Origin: Chryseobacterium vrystaatense | GTDB lineage: Bacteria > Bacteroidota > Bacteroidia > Flavobacteriales > Weeksellaceae | Assembly (NCBI RefSeq): GCF_000737765.1 | Contig: NZ_JPRI01000011.1 | Span: 34,637 to 98,636, forward strand | DNA length: 64,000 bases | Direction of reading: 5' to 3' | Shown here: positions 55,501-63,882 of the stretch, in pieces | How positions within the stretch are numbered: position 1 is the first letter of the stretch | Layout: the number at the start of each line of letters is the position of its first letter | Translations under genes and position numbers: made by a program | The notes under the pieces: model-generated | What the model saw: only the letters and a program-made list of their open reading frames with translations | The model's database searches: none | What the model was told of the DNA's origin: nothing

Positions 55501-55595
55501 CTTTTTTCCCAATTGCCGTAATAGGTGTAACCCAATTCTTTTCGGAAGAGTTGGATAATGCGATTTTGGGTAATGCGTTCTATGGGATTTATCAT
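52542..55595 (-). CDS. hsdR: Type I restriction endonuclease subunit R
   Basis: A 1017-residue motor and nuclease subunit. The N-terminal nuclease domain has DVVLYINGIAIGVLELKRGT (PD-(D/E)xK-type ELK, about 130-155). The SF2 translocase has Walker A HTQGSGKSLMMV (about 275-285), DECH box VFIDECHRTQSG (about 383) and the GFTGTPLL and LTGFDSPPC motifs. The C-terminal helical domain is for HsdM/HsdS contact. The length is normal for the family. Overlaps are 4 bases with the DUF262 gene upstream and 1 base with the YgjP gene downstream. It cleaves DNA at a distance after ATP-driven translocation. Confidence 0.96.
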   Translation of the reverse strand: MINPIERITQNRIIQLFRKELGYTYYGNWEKREHNSNVEEEILKQNLLKRGYSETLADKAVKEVYDLATTNSGNLYHRNKAMYSLLRYGVKARPDLGEQFDTIFPVDWNDFDKNEFGIAEEVTLTKGENNRRPDVVLYINGIAIGVLELKRGTTDISESINQSISNQKVLFNEWFYITVQLLMAGNNTQGLKYGTIETQSKYYLSWKEDEADNAGYKLDKYLKKLCTKERILDIIYNGVVFDAGIKKLPRPHQYFALKEAQEFVRKKEGGIIWHTQGSGKSLMMVMLGKWILENVANSRIVILTDRTELDDQIERVFKDVGETDVAKTRSGKELMQFLTSSRPRLVCSLIHKFGNKTETDFDTFIKDLQNNPVQTQGEIFVFIDECHRTQSGKLNQVMKAVLHNAVFIGFTGTPLLKEDKKTTMDVFGRYIHTYKFNEAVEDGVVKDLMYEGRSIEQNLTSQTKVDQWFEAKTAGLNDFQKNELKKKWGTMQNVLSSKSRMEKIVADIVVDFSVKPRLRSQSGNAILVASSIYEAAKYYNLFLNTELKNKCAIITSYNPNASDVSLEDTGADNETDKQFIFKTYTDLLKDVSPKGNKSKTETYETDSKESFRKEPARMKLLIVVSKLLTGFDSPPCTYIYIDKRMQDHTLFQAICRVNRLDTDDKDYGYIIDYMELFGNVTDAINVYTSELDSEGFTNEQVSIQLKDRLKIAKDRLFTALETVESICENVALPKNDLAYIHYFCGNTENPEDLKATEYKRMALYKAIVEYIRAYANVKADFIAAEFTDAEIKRFNDKLDEYLNLREIIRIASGETIDLKAYEADMRFLIDTYIKADESEVISPFENISLLDLLEIDIDKAIESLPEGIKGSQEAMAEVIENNIRSKIVEEHLLDPKYFDYMSVLLQELIERRKQETVEYRNYLIEISDIARQVNQGKKDDIPKSLNTKGKVALYHTLDGDEKLALVLEEKVQYAKQEGFRENLAKQKLVKKAIFDVLDDVSKVEEIYKIIDAHKDEY

Positions 55596-58015
55596 TGTAC
55601 TACTATATTGTTTGGATTAGAAGTATAACAACTCATACTTTCAATTAATTGATATAAATTTTCATCAATGTTTTTTATACTGTCTTTTGAAATTTCAACT
55701 TCACTATCTTCTCGTTTATCATAAAAGCGTAATACTAAAGTATCATAATCAAATATAATTTTTATTTTATTGCCGTTTATTGGCATTAAAATAAAACAAT
55801 CATCATCTGATTTCATTTCTCCATAATTGTCTTTTGACAATGCCAGTTTTTCTTTCAAAAATCGATTAAATAATATCGACGTTCTCAATTCTCTATGATA
55901 ATGACTAAGACGAGATTGCCCTAATAGACGGATATAATCTCCATTTTTTTGATAATTAATCAGGCCTTGTTTACAATAGTTCAATTCACCGGGATAATCC
56001 AAAATTAATCTTCTCCAATCATTTATGTCTTTCTTCCTTTCTAAAATTATATCTTCAAGGCTCCCAAATTGGCTGTATAAATCAGCTAAATCTTTAAAGA
56101 TTTTTCTTTTACTAGGATTATTAAATACTCTTCGCCAATTCTCATCCCTTTCCCTTGAATTTGCTCTATCAGACAGACAGAACAAATATCGGTTACTACC
56201 ATAATCAGGCATCCAATGATGATTAATGGTTAATAAACTTCTTCCGATTAAATTTTTGTCATTAAGATTTTCTTCGTTGAATATTTCTGAAAGTTGCGCA
56301 TATAGATACCTAAATCGCTCTAGGTTTGGTTCATTTTCAACTTTAGACAATCTTATCAAAAAACCTATCTGACCATAGAAATACGAATGATTTTCTGCTG
56401 TAATAAAATCATCTTTCCATAGTTTGTATTTATCTTGGTTTTTTTTGAATTCTTCTTTTCTTTGCTGTTCTGGAAAGTATTCAATGAATTTTTCGTGTGT
56501 AACTACTGATTTTACACCGAGACATTTATCCCCAAACTTTTTTATATTTTGTATAGCACTAAAGAAGGGCGTAGCATCATCTATTCTTGAATTGTAGATA
56601 AGATTCCTACTTAGCCTAATCCAATCTAAAAATTTTTCTCCTTTAAACTCTTCTGAATTAATATTGAGCTGTTCTACATAAGTAAAAACTGCAAATAGAA
56701 AGGTTTGATGAAACAAATTAAAACCTGCAATATCTCTAACTAAGAAATGTTTAAATAATTGGTCATTGCTCCAATTTGCAATAAATGTTTTATTCCATAC
56801 CTTCCGAATACAAGTTTCAAATAGTTCATCACATGAATTTTCTGTTAGTTTATCAAGATTGAACCAAATAAAATTTAAACTATCAGCATCAATAATATTG
56901 TGCTCAATGTAGAATTTAAAAGAAATGGGGTCTTTACCATTTAGCTTGTCATAAATCAGCTTTCGTGTTTTTTGGTTTTTTTGTTTTTCTTCCTCATCAA
57001 AGCCTACAATTTCTTTACTACAATATTTAAACACCAACATTTTTTTGATGAATTGATAAAGAAGTTCATCCGTTTTGTTTTTATCTACTTCCCAAAACAA
57101 ATCATACCAAACAGTATCCAGCTTAGTTTCCCAGTCTTGCTCGTCTACTACAATGTTATTTTTTTTATCTTCTACATATTCGATTAGCCAAGATTTGAAT
57201 TTTTCAAAATCTGTCAATTCTTTACCAGAGGCATTCATCTTAATATATAAAATGTCATCCAATTGATGCTCGTCTATATCCAAAAAATCAAAAGTCAATA
57301 CATTTTCGCTTTCTAAGTTGGAATGTATGGTAACGATACTTTTGTGTAAATCTTCCTGCGGGGTTATTTTTTCTCTAAAAGCTTCCAGCATTACCATCAT
57401 ACTCATTACTGTAGGGTCGTATTTCCAAAAGTCATAAAACCAATTACGGTCTTGTATAAACGTTAGGAAAGAATGTGCCCAAACCTCATTTGTGGCAAAA
57501 TCAGAAGCATTATTCAACAAGGCTTCCAGAAAATCTCTTGAGCTCTCACGTGTTTTATATAAAAATTGGCGTAGAAAAGAAATGTCTTTATCGAGTTTTG
57601 TATACACTAAAAAATGAAGCAAAAAAAGTGTCGTCAATCGTTGCTGACCATCAAAAGGAATAAATGTGTCTTTTGATACAAATTCGTTTAACCTTTTAAA
57701 ATTTCTTTGAATTTCATAACCGCTTTTTTTAGCATATTCGCTTACGGTATCTAATAAACTTTCCAGATGCTCTTCACGTCTTTCCTGTTCTTCGCTCAAA
57801 TCATCATCAATAATTTTGCCGTAGATAAAATCCAAAGTCATTTCATCAGGTTTCGGTTGTATCAAATGATTTACCAAATCTGCTACAAAATCTTCCCTAA
57901 TGTTTTCTGCTTTTTTATCCTTCAAATTTCCTTGCACATAATCTCTTTGCAATACAGGAATTTCAACTTTTTGAGCCGTTAACAGTTGTTTTAATGTGAA
58001 TTTTTTATTTCCCAT
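55592..58015 (-). CDS. DUF262-domain protein inside the Type I restriction operon
   Basis: An 807-residue protein. The N-terminal DUF262 domain shows the QRDYVQG element and PFDGQQRLTTLFLLHFL (about residue 120), the DGQQR nucleotide-binding motif shared by GmrS/GmrSD, SspE and BrxU. Residues beyond about 350 are a helical extension without a recognisable HNH motif, so a nuclease centre is missing or atypical here. It overlaps hsdR by 4 bases and the other DUF262 gene by 11. In GmrSD the DUF262 part hydrolyses nucleotides to control a DUF1524 nuclease. Partnership with the neighbouring HNH-bearing protein is therefore plausible. Confidence 0.8.
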   Translation of the reverse strand: MGNKKFTLKQLLTAQKVEIPVLQRDYVQGNLKDKKAENIREDFVADLVNHLIQPKPDEMTLDFIYGKIIDDDLSEEQERREEHLESLLDTVSEYAKKSGYEIQRNFKRLNEFVSKDTFIPFDGQQRLTTLFLLHFLVYTKLDKDISFLRQFLYKTRESSRDFLEALLNNASDFATNEVWAHSFLTFIQDRNWFYDFWKYDPTVMSMMVMLEAFREKITPQEDLHKSIVTIHSNLESENVLTFDFLDIDEHQLDDILYIKMNASGKELTDFEKFKSWLIEYVEDKKNNIVVDEQDWETKLDTVWYDLFWEVDKNKTDELLYQFIKKMLVFKYCSKEIVGFDEEEKQKNQKTRKLIYDKLNGKDPISFKFYIEHNIIDADSLNFIWFNLDKLTENSCDELFETCIRKVWNKTFIANWSNDQLFKHFLVRDIAGFNLFHQTFLFAVFTYVEQLNINSEEFKGEKFLDWIRLSRNLIYNSRIDDATPFFSAIQNIKKFGDKCLGVKSVVTHEKFIEYFPEQQRKEEFKKNQDKYKLWKDDFITAENHSYFYGQIGFLIRLSKVENEPNLERFRYLYAQLSEIFNEENLNDKNLIGRSLLTINHHWMPDYGSNRYLFCLSDRANSRERDENWRRVFNNPSKRKIFKDLADLYSQFGSLEDIILERKKDINDWRRLILDYPGELNYCKQGLINYQKNGDYIRLLGQSRLSHYHRELRTSILFNRFLKEKLALSKDNYGEMKSDDDCFILMPINGNKIKIIFDYDTLVLRFYDKREDSEVEISKDSIKNIDENLYQLIESMSCYTSNPNNIVVQ

Positions 58016-59768
58016 ACATTATAGTCTTTATATTTTCAAGATAACTTTCGGCATCTGCTTCACTCCAAAATTCATTTTGCAAATTAATTTTACTGGTGTA
58101 TCTTTTTAAAAAGCAATTTACAGTAGCGTAAGGAACATAATTTCCCTCATCTTTCCCATCAATCTTCAATATTATTTCACGCTTATTTTTAAACAAGCCG
58201 TTACCCAATTTACTGTTTGTTGTTTTATCCAAAAGCGCCAAATTATTAATTTTATGAGTGGTAACTTCTATTTCAAGGAGGTCTTTAATTTCTCTTATTT
58301 TATCTTTTTTCTCTTTATTATAAATTGTATTTACGTCTTTTGCTGCTGTTATAAAAGCGTCAATCTTTTCTAATACTGGAAGTTTTTCATCTAGTAATTT
58401 ATTTTTTTGTTGCAATGTATTTTTGGTGTCTTCTAACCAAAATAAAACATCATCTATATTTGTAAAATCTTGCGGATTTTGTGGGTGAATATGTTCTAAA
58501 CTCCATTCTTCATTTACATACATATCAAACGGAAACTTCTGCTTAGGGAAATCTTTTTCAAAAATCAGAATGTTATACAGCAGTAAAACATTCTTACAGA
58601 TAAAGCGCTGGTCTTTGTAATTGATACTACTTAAATCAAATGATTTTTTAAAGTTCTCTATTGTTTTTTCCAGTTCATTATAGAAAACAGATTTAGGCTT
58701 TGTTTTATGAGTTTCATATAAATCTTCAATAGCTGAAAAGCTCATTTTCTTTGAGTTTACCAAAAAACCTATGCGATGATAATATTTTTCATCGGTATAC
58801 CATTCGTGTATTTTTCTGAATATATCCAATATTTTGTTCCAGTCCAAAGGTTCAGAACCTTCAGCATATTTAATGTAGGAAGCATACTTATTGCTGCTGT
58901 CTGTATTATTGGTAATTATGTCAAACAGCAGAGCGATACGGGTAGCATAATTTTCATTTTCCCCATTATTAATAAAAAACCAAAAGCTGTCTTGATTGAG
59001 TTGTTTTTCAATCTCATTCCATTGGTTTGCAAATTCCGTTTTTAGCTGGTTTCTTTTGGCGAGTGGTAGGTTCAGATTTTGGAAGTGTAATACAAACAAA
59101 GCCTTAATCAAGTCAGAACTTGTCAATCTTATTTTTCCGCTATTGATATTTCTGAACAGCTTTTTGGCATTAGAACTTTCCGAAACCATCACGGGATGCC
59201 ATATCAGCTTTACATCGTTCACCATCTTTTCCAGAAAATCGCTTTCATTTATTTTTGCTTGTTCTAACCATTGAAAGATGGTGTGATAGGAACTAAAAAG
59301 ATGATAATTATCTACGTTCTTGTCTTGGTCTGGCACAGCATCCCAGCTTACTTCAATGTCTTCTTTTTGTGTAACAAAGGGATGCGCTTCTATGTCTTTT
59401 AAAAACCCGATACAAGATTTTCTGGTGGCATAGTCAATGGTAAAAGGCAACTGGAATTTGTTGCCTCTCTTATTTAAAACTTTTAGAATAATGAAGAGCG
59501 TGGTTAATCGTTGTTGCCCATCAATCACTTCAAATGAATGATTGGCATCTTCTTTTTTAGTGAGCATTACCGGTTGCAAACAATAGGTTTTAGCTTTGAG
59601 ATTTTCATTAACGTCTTTAAGCAATTGTATCACTTGAATACTTTCCCAGCGATAGCCACGCTGATAATCTGCTACGTAAAAAGTGAGTTCATTATCAATC
59701 TTACCTAGCTCATTAATACTCAGCAAGTCAATATTTTCAAGTTTATTTTTAGAGAACTCCTTTTCCAT
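58005..59768 (-). CDS. DUF262 plus DUF1524 (HNH) protein inside the Type I restriction operon
   Basis: A 587-residue protein with the complete GmrSD-type layout. The DUF262 domain carries VADYQRGYRWESIQVIQLL (about 30-50) and FEVIDGQQRLTTLFIILK (about 77-90). A C-terminal DUF1524 region carries the HNH-like WSLEHIHPQNPQ (about 418-428). GmrSD proteins are modification-dependent (Type IV) endonucleases that cut DNA with modified bases. It is 15 bases downstream of hsdS and overlaps the second DUF262 gene by 11. Together with the methyltransferase it could make a two-layer defence against unmodified and modified DNA; this is inference. Confidence 0.85.
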   Translation of the reverse strand: MEKEFSKNKLENIDLLSINELGKIDNELTFYVADYQRGYRWESIQVIQLLKDVNENLKAKTYCLQPVMLTKKEDANHSFEVIDGQQRLTTLFIILKVLNKRGNKFQLPFTIDYATRKSCIGFLKDIEAHPFVTQKEDIEVSWDAVPDQDKNVDNYHLFSSYHTIFQWLEQAKINESDFLEKMVNDVKLIWHPVMVSESSNAKKLFRNINSGKIRLTSSDLIKALFVLHFQNLNLPLAKRNQLKTEFANQWNEIEKQLNQDSFWFFINNGENENYATRIALLFDIITNNTDSSNKYASYIKYAEGSEPLDWNKILDIFRKIHEWYTDEKYYHRIGFLVNSKKMSFSAIEDLYETHKTKPKSVFYNELEKTIENFKKSFDLSSINYKDQRFICKNVLLLYNILIFEKDFPKQKFPFDMYVNEEWSLEHIHPQNPQDFTNIDDVLFWLEDTKNTLQQKNKLLDEKLPVLEKIDAFITAAKDVNTIYNKEKKDKIREIKDLLEIEVTTHKINNLALLDKTTNSKLGNGLFKNKREIILKIDGKDEGNYVPYATVNCFLKRYTSKINLQNEFWSEADAESYLENIKTIMYGK

Positions 59769-59783
59769 AATTTACATAATTTT

Positions 59784-61001
59784 CTACACCAACCTCACTC
59801 TCCCTGTCAGTAATTCCTGCATCATTCCTTGTTTTATCTGTTTAGCTTTGCCCAGTTGCCCTTCCAAAGCTTCCAGCTCCGCATCCATATCTGATAAGAT
59901 CGTGGCGATGCAGGTTTGCTCGGTAAGAGATGGAATTATTAACTCTACAGTACTTACTACTTCTTTATTTAAATTTAACACACCACTTCCTGCTGCTTTA
60001 CTTTTATATTGGTCTGTAACATATTTAGAAGTCAATAAATAATATAAAAATTCTGTATCAAAATATGCTTTATAATTTTGTAAAACAAGCCATCCATCGT
60101 GTATGCAACCATCTATTTTAAGAATATAAGGTCTTCCAAAACTCATTGAATTTGATAACAGAAAATCTCCCGGATAAACTCTTCTAGAATTCTTTTCACC
60201 ATCTGGAGTAATTTTCTCATTAGTACTTACAATATATTTTCCAGACGATGATGTATCGCCAATTTTTATCCAATTTATTCCATCCGATTTATCTGTAATA
60301 AAATCTTGAATTGGTCGTGGCGAACCTCCTCGATAGACATGTACAACCTCACCCAACTTCTTCACCTCCCAATCCTCTTTAAGCGTTAACAATTCCTGCA
60401 TTGCCCCTTGCTTGATGAGGCGTTTTTTGGCGATGAGTTGCTCCAGGCTTCCTATCCACGCATCGGCATCACTCAAGGCTTCCGCTATCGCTTCTTGTTC
60501 GGGTAAGGGTGGAACTATAATAGGCATTTTATCCACAACTGTTATATAAATGTGCTTGATAGTAGAGCCTCCTGCATTTTCAATCATTACTTTTTGATAA
60601 AAATTATCTTGAAGTAAATGTTTTAAGAAAAATACATTTATATATTTATTAGTTTTGATAACTGCAACAGACTGATTTATACAAATTACCTCATTGCCTA
60701 CAACAGCTAAGCGACCTAAAGTACCATCTTTTGTTAGTAATAAATCATTCTGCTTTGGTTTACTTTTTTCAGTGAGATATTTATTAAATGCTTCTATCGA
60801 AGTTTTTCGCGCAGTTTTAAAATTGATTTTTCCATTCTTAACATCATTTGCAGTAACCATCCAAATTCCAACATTAGTTGTTGGCATAGGATTAGTGAAA
60901 CCATAAGAAATATAACTAATAACTTCACCTAACTTTTTCACATCCCATTCCTCCGGCAACAAACCAATCTCTGTTTGTTTCATTGTATTTTCCTTTACCA
61001 T
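59784..61001 (-). CDS. hsdS: Type I restriction specificity subunit S
   Basis: A 405-residue DNA-recognition subunit with two target-recognition domains. TRD1 covers about 15-165, followed by the conserved spacer PLPEQEAIAEALSDADAWIG and the helical KKRLIKQGAMQELLT. TRD2 covers about 205-360 (IQDFITDKSDGINWIKIGD) and ends with the second spacer EQTCIATILSDMDAELEALE and KQGMMQELLTGRVRLV. The start overlaps the hsdM stop by seven bases. An ATG at 60983, preceded by AAAGGA, is an equally good start, removing six residues. TRDs are normally the variable part; the target sequence cannot be read from the protein. Confidence 0.95.
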   Translation of the reverse strand: MVKENTMKQTEIGLLPEEWDVKKLGEVISYISYGFTNPMPTTNVGIWMVTANDVKNGKINFKTARKTSIEAFNKYLTEKSKPKQNDLLLTKDGTLGRLAVVGNEVICINQSVAVIKTNKYINVFFLKHLLQDNFYQKVMIENAGGSTIKHIYITVVDKMPIIVPPLPEQEAIAEALSDADAWIGSLEQLIAKKRLIKQGAMQELLTLKEDWEVKKLGEVVHVYRGGSPRPIQDFITDKSDGINWIKIGDTSSSGKYIVSTNEKITPDGEKNSRRVYPGDFLLSNSMSFGRPYILKIDGCIHDGWLVLQNYKAYFDTEFLYYLLTSKYVTDQYKSKAAGSGVLNLNKEVVSTVELIIPSLTEQTCIATILSDMDAELEALEGQLGKAKQIKQGMMQELLTGRVRLV

Positions 61002-63502
61002 ACCAATCCCATTTTTTGCAGGTGAGCCAATACTTTTTGCGAAGCTTCCGCCGTCTTGGTTTCCAAAGTTGGTAAAGCCTGTTGGTAGCGGTCTGCCAGT
61101 TCCTTAATGCGTTGCGTAAGGTTTTGGCTCAGCTTTTCCTGTTCGCTTTGCAATGCCTGTTGCAATACGGGTGTCCATTTGTGGTTAATAACCATATCTT
61201 TTATCTCGGCTTCGGTTAATAAAGGATATTGCGCCACCACTTTTACTTCCAGATTCTCTTTTGCAATTTTTATCAGTTTGGTAATGCCACCCAAAGCTTC
61301 CTGAGTATCAATATAGTTTTTAATGTATTTCAATTCTTTCTTAGAGGCATTATCGGCTTTACATTCTTTGTAAAAGTCTTTTACATTTTTAAGATTTATT
61401 TTTTCCAAATCACTGAAGATGCCTTCCTCTCCGCTGTTTTCCTCTTCTATTTCCGCGAGGGCTTCCTGTGTAAGGTTCAGTTGATTTTCTAAATCCTGCA
61501 AACTGTCATTTTGTTCTTTAAAGAAATAATGTATCATCATTTCCGGCGTTACCATTCTGCCTTCAATACCCGCCAAACCTGCAATCTCTTTGTCCTGTGC
61601 AGTTTTACCGTCTTTTCCTTTTTTACCTTTGATGACCAATCGGGTGTATTCGTTTCCTGCCTTCCAACCGTCTAAAGCAATCGAATAAAAATCGTCCTGC
61701 ATCGCTTCGTTCCAGTATTGCATCAGGTGTTGGTACATCGCATACCGGTTCACCAAAGCATTGTTTTCAAAATGGCTCAGAATGGTTTGTGCCGAGGTTT
61801 CTATGACTTCTTTTACTGCAAAACCTTTATCCAAATTATTCCACTGCGTTTGTTGTTCGTGCAACCATTTATCAAAAGCGGTGTGCATTTTTGTATTAAA
61901 GGCTACAAATTCGGGATGATTGAAAATGGTGGTTTTAATGGTTTCCGCAGGTACTTTTAATTCAAAATAACCTGCTCTTGCCGGATTGAACAAATCGGCT
62001 TTCAACGAAGGGAACAAATCCCAATACACCTGCAAGCCATCCACATCTTTATGCGGAATGCCACCAGACAAATGCCCCGCCAAATCCTGAATATCTTCGG
62101 CTTCCTGTGTATCAATATACCGTGGAATGTTGAGATTGTAATCGTTTTTAGGGTCGGCAATTTCCGTCATCAACACCATTCGGCTAAACTTTGGCACTTC
62201 GGCAAAAGCATCAAATACATCGGTAATCTTGCGGATGTCTTGCTCTCGCAATCGATTTTTGTTGCCGTCTTTCACAAAGCCTTTACTCGCATCAATCATA
62301 AACAAACCTTTGCGGTGTTCGGCATTTTCTTTATCCAGCACAATAATACAAGCCGGAATGCCCGTACCATAAAACAAGTTGGCAGGTAAACCTATAATAG
62401 CTTTAATATACCCTTTCTTTAAAATATTCTTACGAATTTCACCTTCGGCATTCCCACGGAACAAAACGCCGTGAGGCAATACCACCGCACCTTTTCCATT
62501 GGCTTTTAAAGATTGTAAAATGTGCAAAAGAAAAGCATAGTCACCGTTTTTTTCCGGCGGAACGCCTAAAGCAAAACGGTTATATTCATCGCTGTCTACG
62601 TTTAACCCATTTTTCCAGTTCGAAGACGAAAACGGTGGATTTGCAACTACATAATCAAACTGTTTCAAAATCACTGAAGAATTGGTACTGCCAGTTAATA
62701 CTGAAATTGCGTCTCCTTTTATTGGCTTTGAAATGTCAACGGGAATTGTTGTTAGGTATGCTGGTCGAGAAAGTGTGTTATCAGCTGTAACAGTAGCTGT
62801 TTCAGCACCGTGCAGAATCATATTCATTCTTGCAAGGTTCGCTGTAGCTGTTTCTTTTTCTTGTCCGTACAGGTCAATGTTTTTGCCCGCTTCATTCATC
62901 ACCTTCAGCAACAGTGAACCCGAACCACAGGTCGGGTCATAAACCATTGTCTGGTGCGAAGAATTGTTTTGGTTAATGCCAATCACTTTTGCCAACACCC
63001 TTGAAACTTCGGCAGGTGTGTAAAATTGCCCTTTTGATTTCCCGCTATCTTTTGCAAAATTCTGCATTAAATATTCATACGCATCGCCCAAAATATCGTC
63101 GCCCTCGGCAGAATTGCCAGAGAAGTCCAGACTCGGGTCGTTGAAAATACGCACCAGATTAGACACCGTATCTACCAAATCTTTTCCCTTACCTAATTTG
63201 CTTTCGTCATTAAAATCAGGAAATTCATTCAGTTTATTCGCTTCCTTTATGGGATTCAAAATTTGCTTGTTGATTTTATCGCCAATTTCTGGCGTTCCCA
63301 CCAAATCAACCATATCGTCAAAAGTCGCTCCTTCGGGAACAGTAATAGCCCCAAACGGGTCACCTTTATATTTGTCTGAAATGTACTTTACAAACAACAT
63401 CGTAAGTACATAATCTTTATATTGAGAGGCGTCCATTCCGCCACGTAATTCATCACAGGAAGCCCATAAAGAGCTGTATAATTCTGATTTCTTGATTGCC
63501 AT
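60995..63502 (-). CDS. hsdM: Type I restriction DNA methyltransferase subunit M
   Basis: An 835-residue N6-adenine methyltransferase. The N-terminal helical domain begins MAIKKSELYSSLWASCDELRG. Motif I is in YDPTCGSGSLLLKV (about 187), motif IV is NPPF (about 285, FDYVVANPPFSSSNW). It is longer than the roughly 500-residue prototypes because of a C-terminal helical extension (about 530-835), a known variant in Bacteroidota. It is first in the operon hsdM-hsdS-DUF262/HNH-DUF262-hsdR-YgjP, all on the minus strand. It protects host DNA and, with HsdS, sets specificity. Confidence 0.95.
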   Translation of the reverse strand: MAIKKSELYSSLWASCDELRGGMDASQYKDYVLTMLFVKYISDKYKGDPFGAITVPEGATFDDMVDLVGTPEIGDKINKQILNPIKEANKLNEFPDFNDESKLGKGKDLVDTVSNLVRIFNDPSLDFSGNSAEGDDILGDAYEYLMQNFAKDSGKSKGQFYTPAEVSRVLAKVIGINQNNSSHQTMVYDPTCGSGSLLLKVMNEAGKNIDLYGQEKETATANLARMNMILHGAETATVTADNTLSRPAYLTTIPVDISKPIKGDAISVLTGSTNSSVILKQFDYVVANPPFSSSNWKNGLNVDSDEYNRFALGVPPEKNGDYAFLLHILQSLKANGKGAVVLPHGVLFRGNAEGEIRKNILKKGYIKAIIGLPANLFYGTGIPACIIVLDKENAEHRKGLFMIDASKGFVKDGNKNRLREQDIRKITDVFDAFAEVPKFSRMVLMTEIADPKNDYNLNIPRYIDTQEAEDIQDLAGHLSGGIPHKDVDGLQVYWDLFPSLKADLFNPARAGYFELKVPAETIKTTIFNHPEFVAFNTKMHTAFDKWLHEQQTQWNNLDKGFAVKEVIETSAQTILSHFENNALVNRYAMYQHLMQYWNEAMQDDFYSIALDGWKAGNEYTRLVIKGKKGKDGKTAQDKEIAGLAGIEGRMVTPEMMIHYFFKEQNDSLQDLENQLNLTQEALAEIEEENSGEEGIFSDLEKINLKNVKDFYKECKADNASKKELKYIKNYIDTQEALGGITKLIKIAKENLEVKVVAQYPLLTEAEIKDMVINHKWTPVLQQALQSEQEKLSQNLTQRIKELADRYQQALPTLETKTAEASQKVLAHLQKMGLVW

Positions 63503-63676
63503 TAACTATTTTATTCAATTCAATTGTTAAATATAATCAAAAAACCGTTTTTTAAAAACTTGTTTTTAAGTTTAGGATTATTTCGGTCGTCATTTATTAT
63601 CGTAAAAGAAAATTATTAATCATCTTCAATAATATTTTCTTTAAGTATAAAAATCCTTACATCAGCTGAGAAATAT

Positions 63677-63778
63677 TTACTCTTCAATTTTATATTTCGT
63701 AATATCAAAATCGAAATCATATAATTCTTTAGGATGTATTCCAAACATGATAGCAAACTTCGAGATTGTTTTTAGGGG
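63677..63778 (-). pseudogene. C-terminal fragment of an XRE-type HTH regulator
   Basis: The minus-strand frame gives PLKTISKFAIMFGIHPKELY then DFDFDITKYKIEE and a stop at 63677. The SKFAIMFGIHPKEL pattern is the last helix and tail of a Cro/C1-type HTH (as in LxxIAxxLGVxxxEL). An in-frame TAA just before it shows that the rest is lost. It lies upstream of hsdM, where regulators of restriction operons are often found, and may be the remains of its control gene. Confidence 0.55.
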
Positions 63779-63830
63779 TTAAATCAATTTCAAATTACTA
63801 ATATCCGTTTGAAAATCAAATAAATACAAT

Positions 63831-63848
63831 AAAAAAAAAAAAAAAAAA
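63831..63848. repeat. Run of 18 A
   Basis: An uninterrupted A18 tract 20 bases from the mnmE stop, read as T18 after mnmE. It may serve termination, or reflect sequencing or assembly uncertainty. The rest of 63503-63867 contains the hsdM promoter region and the HTH fragment only. Confidence 0.8.
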
Positions 63849-63867
63849 GAAATCAAAAGAAGTATAT

Positions 63868-63882
63868 TTACTTCCCGATACA
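63868..63882. repeat. Right direct repeat (att-like) at mnmE 3' end
   Basis: TTACTTCCCGATACA, the reverse complement of the last 15 bases of mnmE (TGT ATC GGG AAG TAA). It is identical to 48796-48810. SGI1-type elements use the same place in trmE. Confidence 0.85.

Larger units (their letters stand above)
48796..63882. mobile_element. Putative genomic island inserted at the mnmE 3' end
   Basis: The interval is bounded by 15-bp direct repeats, the right one being the end of mnmE, a site used by SGI1-type islands and other tyrosine-recombinase elements in several phyla. It contains the Type I restriction operon with DUF262 genes, two lipoproteins, a gene fragment and an HTH fragment. No integrase, relaxase or transposase is left inside, so it is either decayed or mobilised in trans. 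Gene content is unlike the flanking chromosome, which supports transfer. The 357-base stretch 48811-49168 carries no recognisable gene. Confidence 0.65.

Noticed and set aside
52542..55595. Several plus-strand open frames inside hsdR, hsdM and the glycosidase
   Set aside because: They are antisense shadows with no ribosome sites or recognisable products.
63831..63848. A18 tract as phase-variation switch
   Set aside because: It lies outside any coding region and is not placed between promoter elements, so no switching role can be supported.
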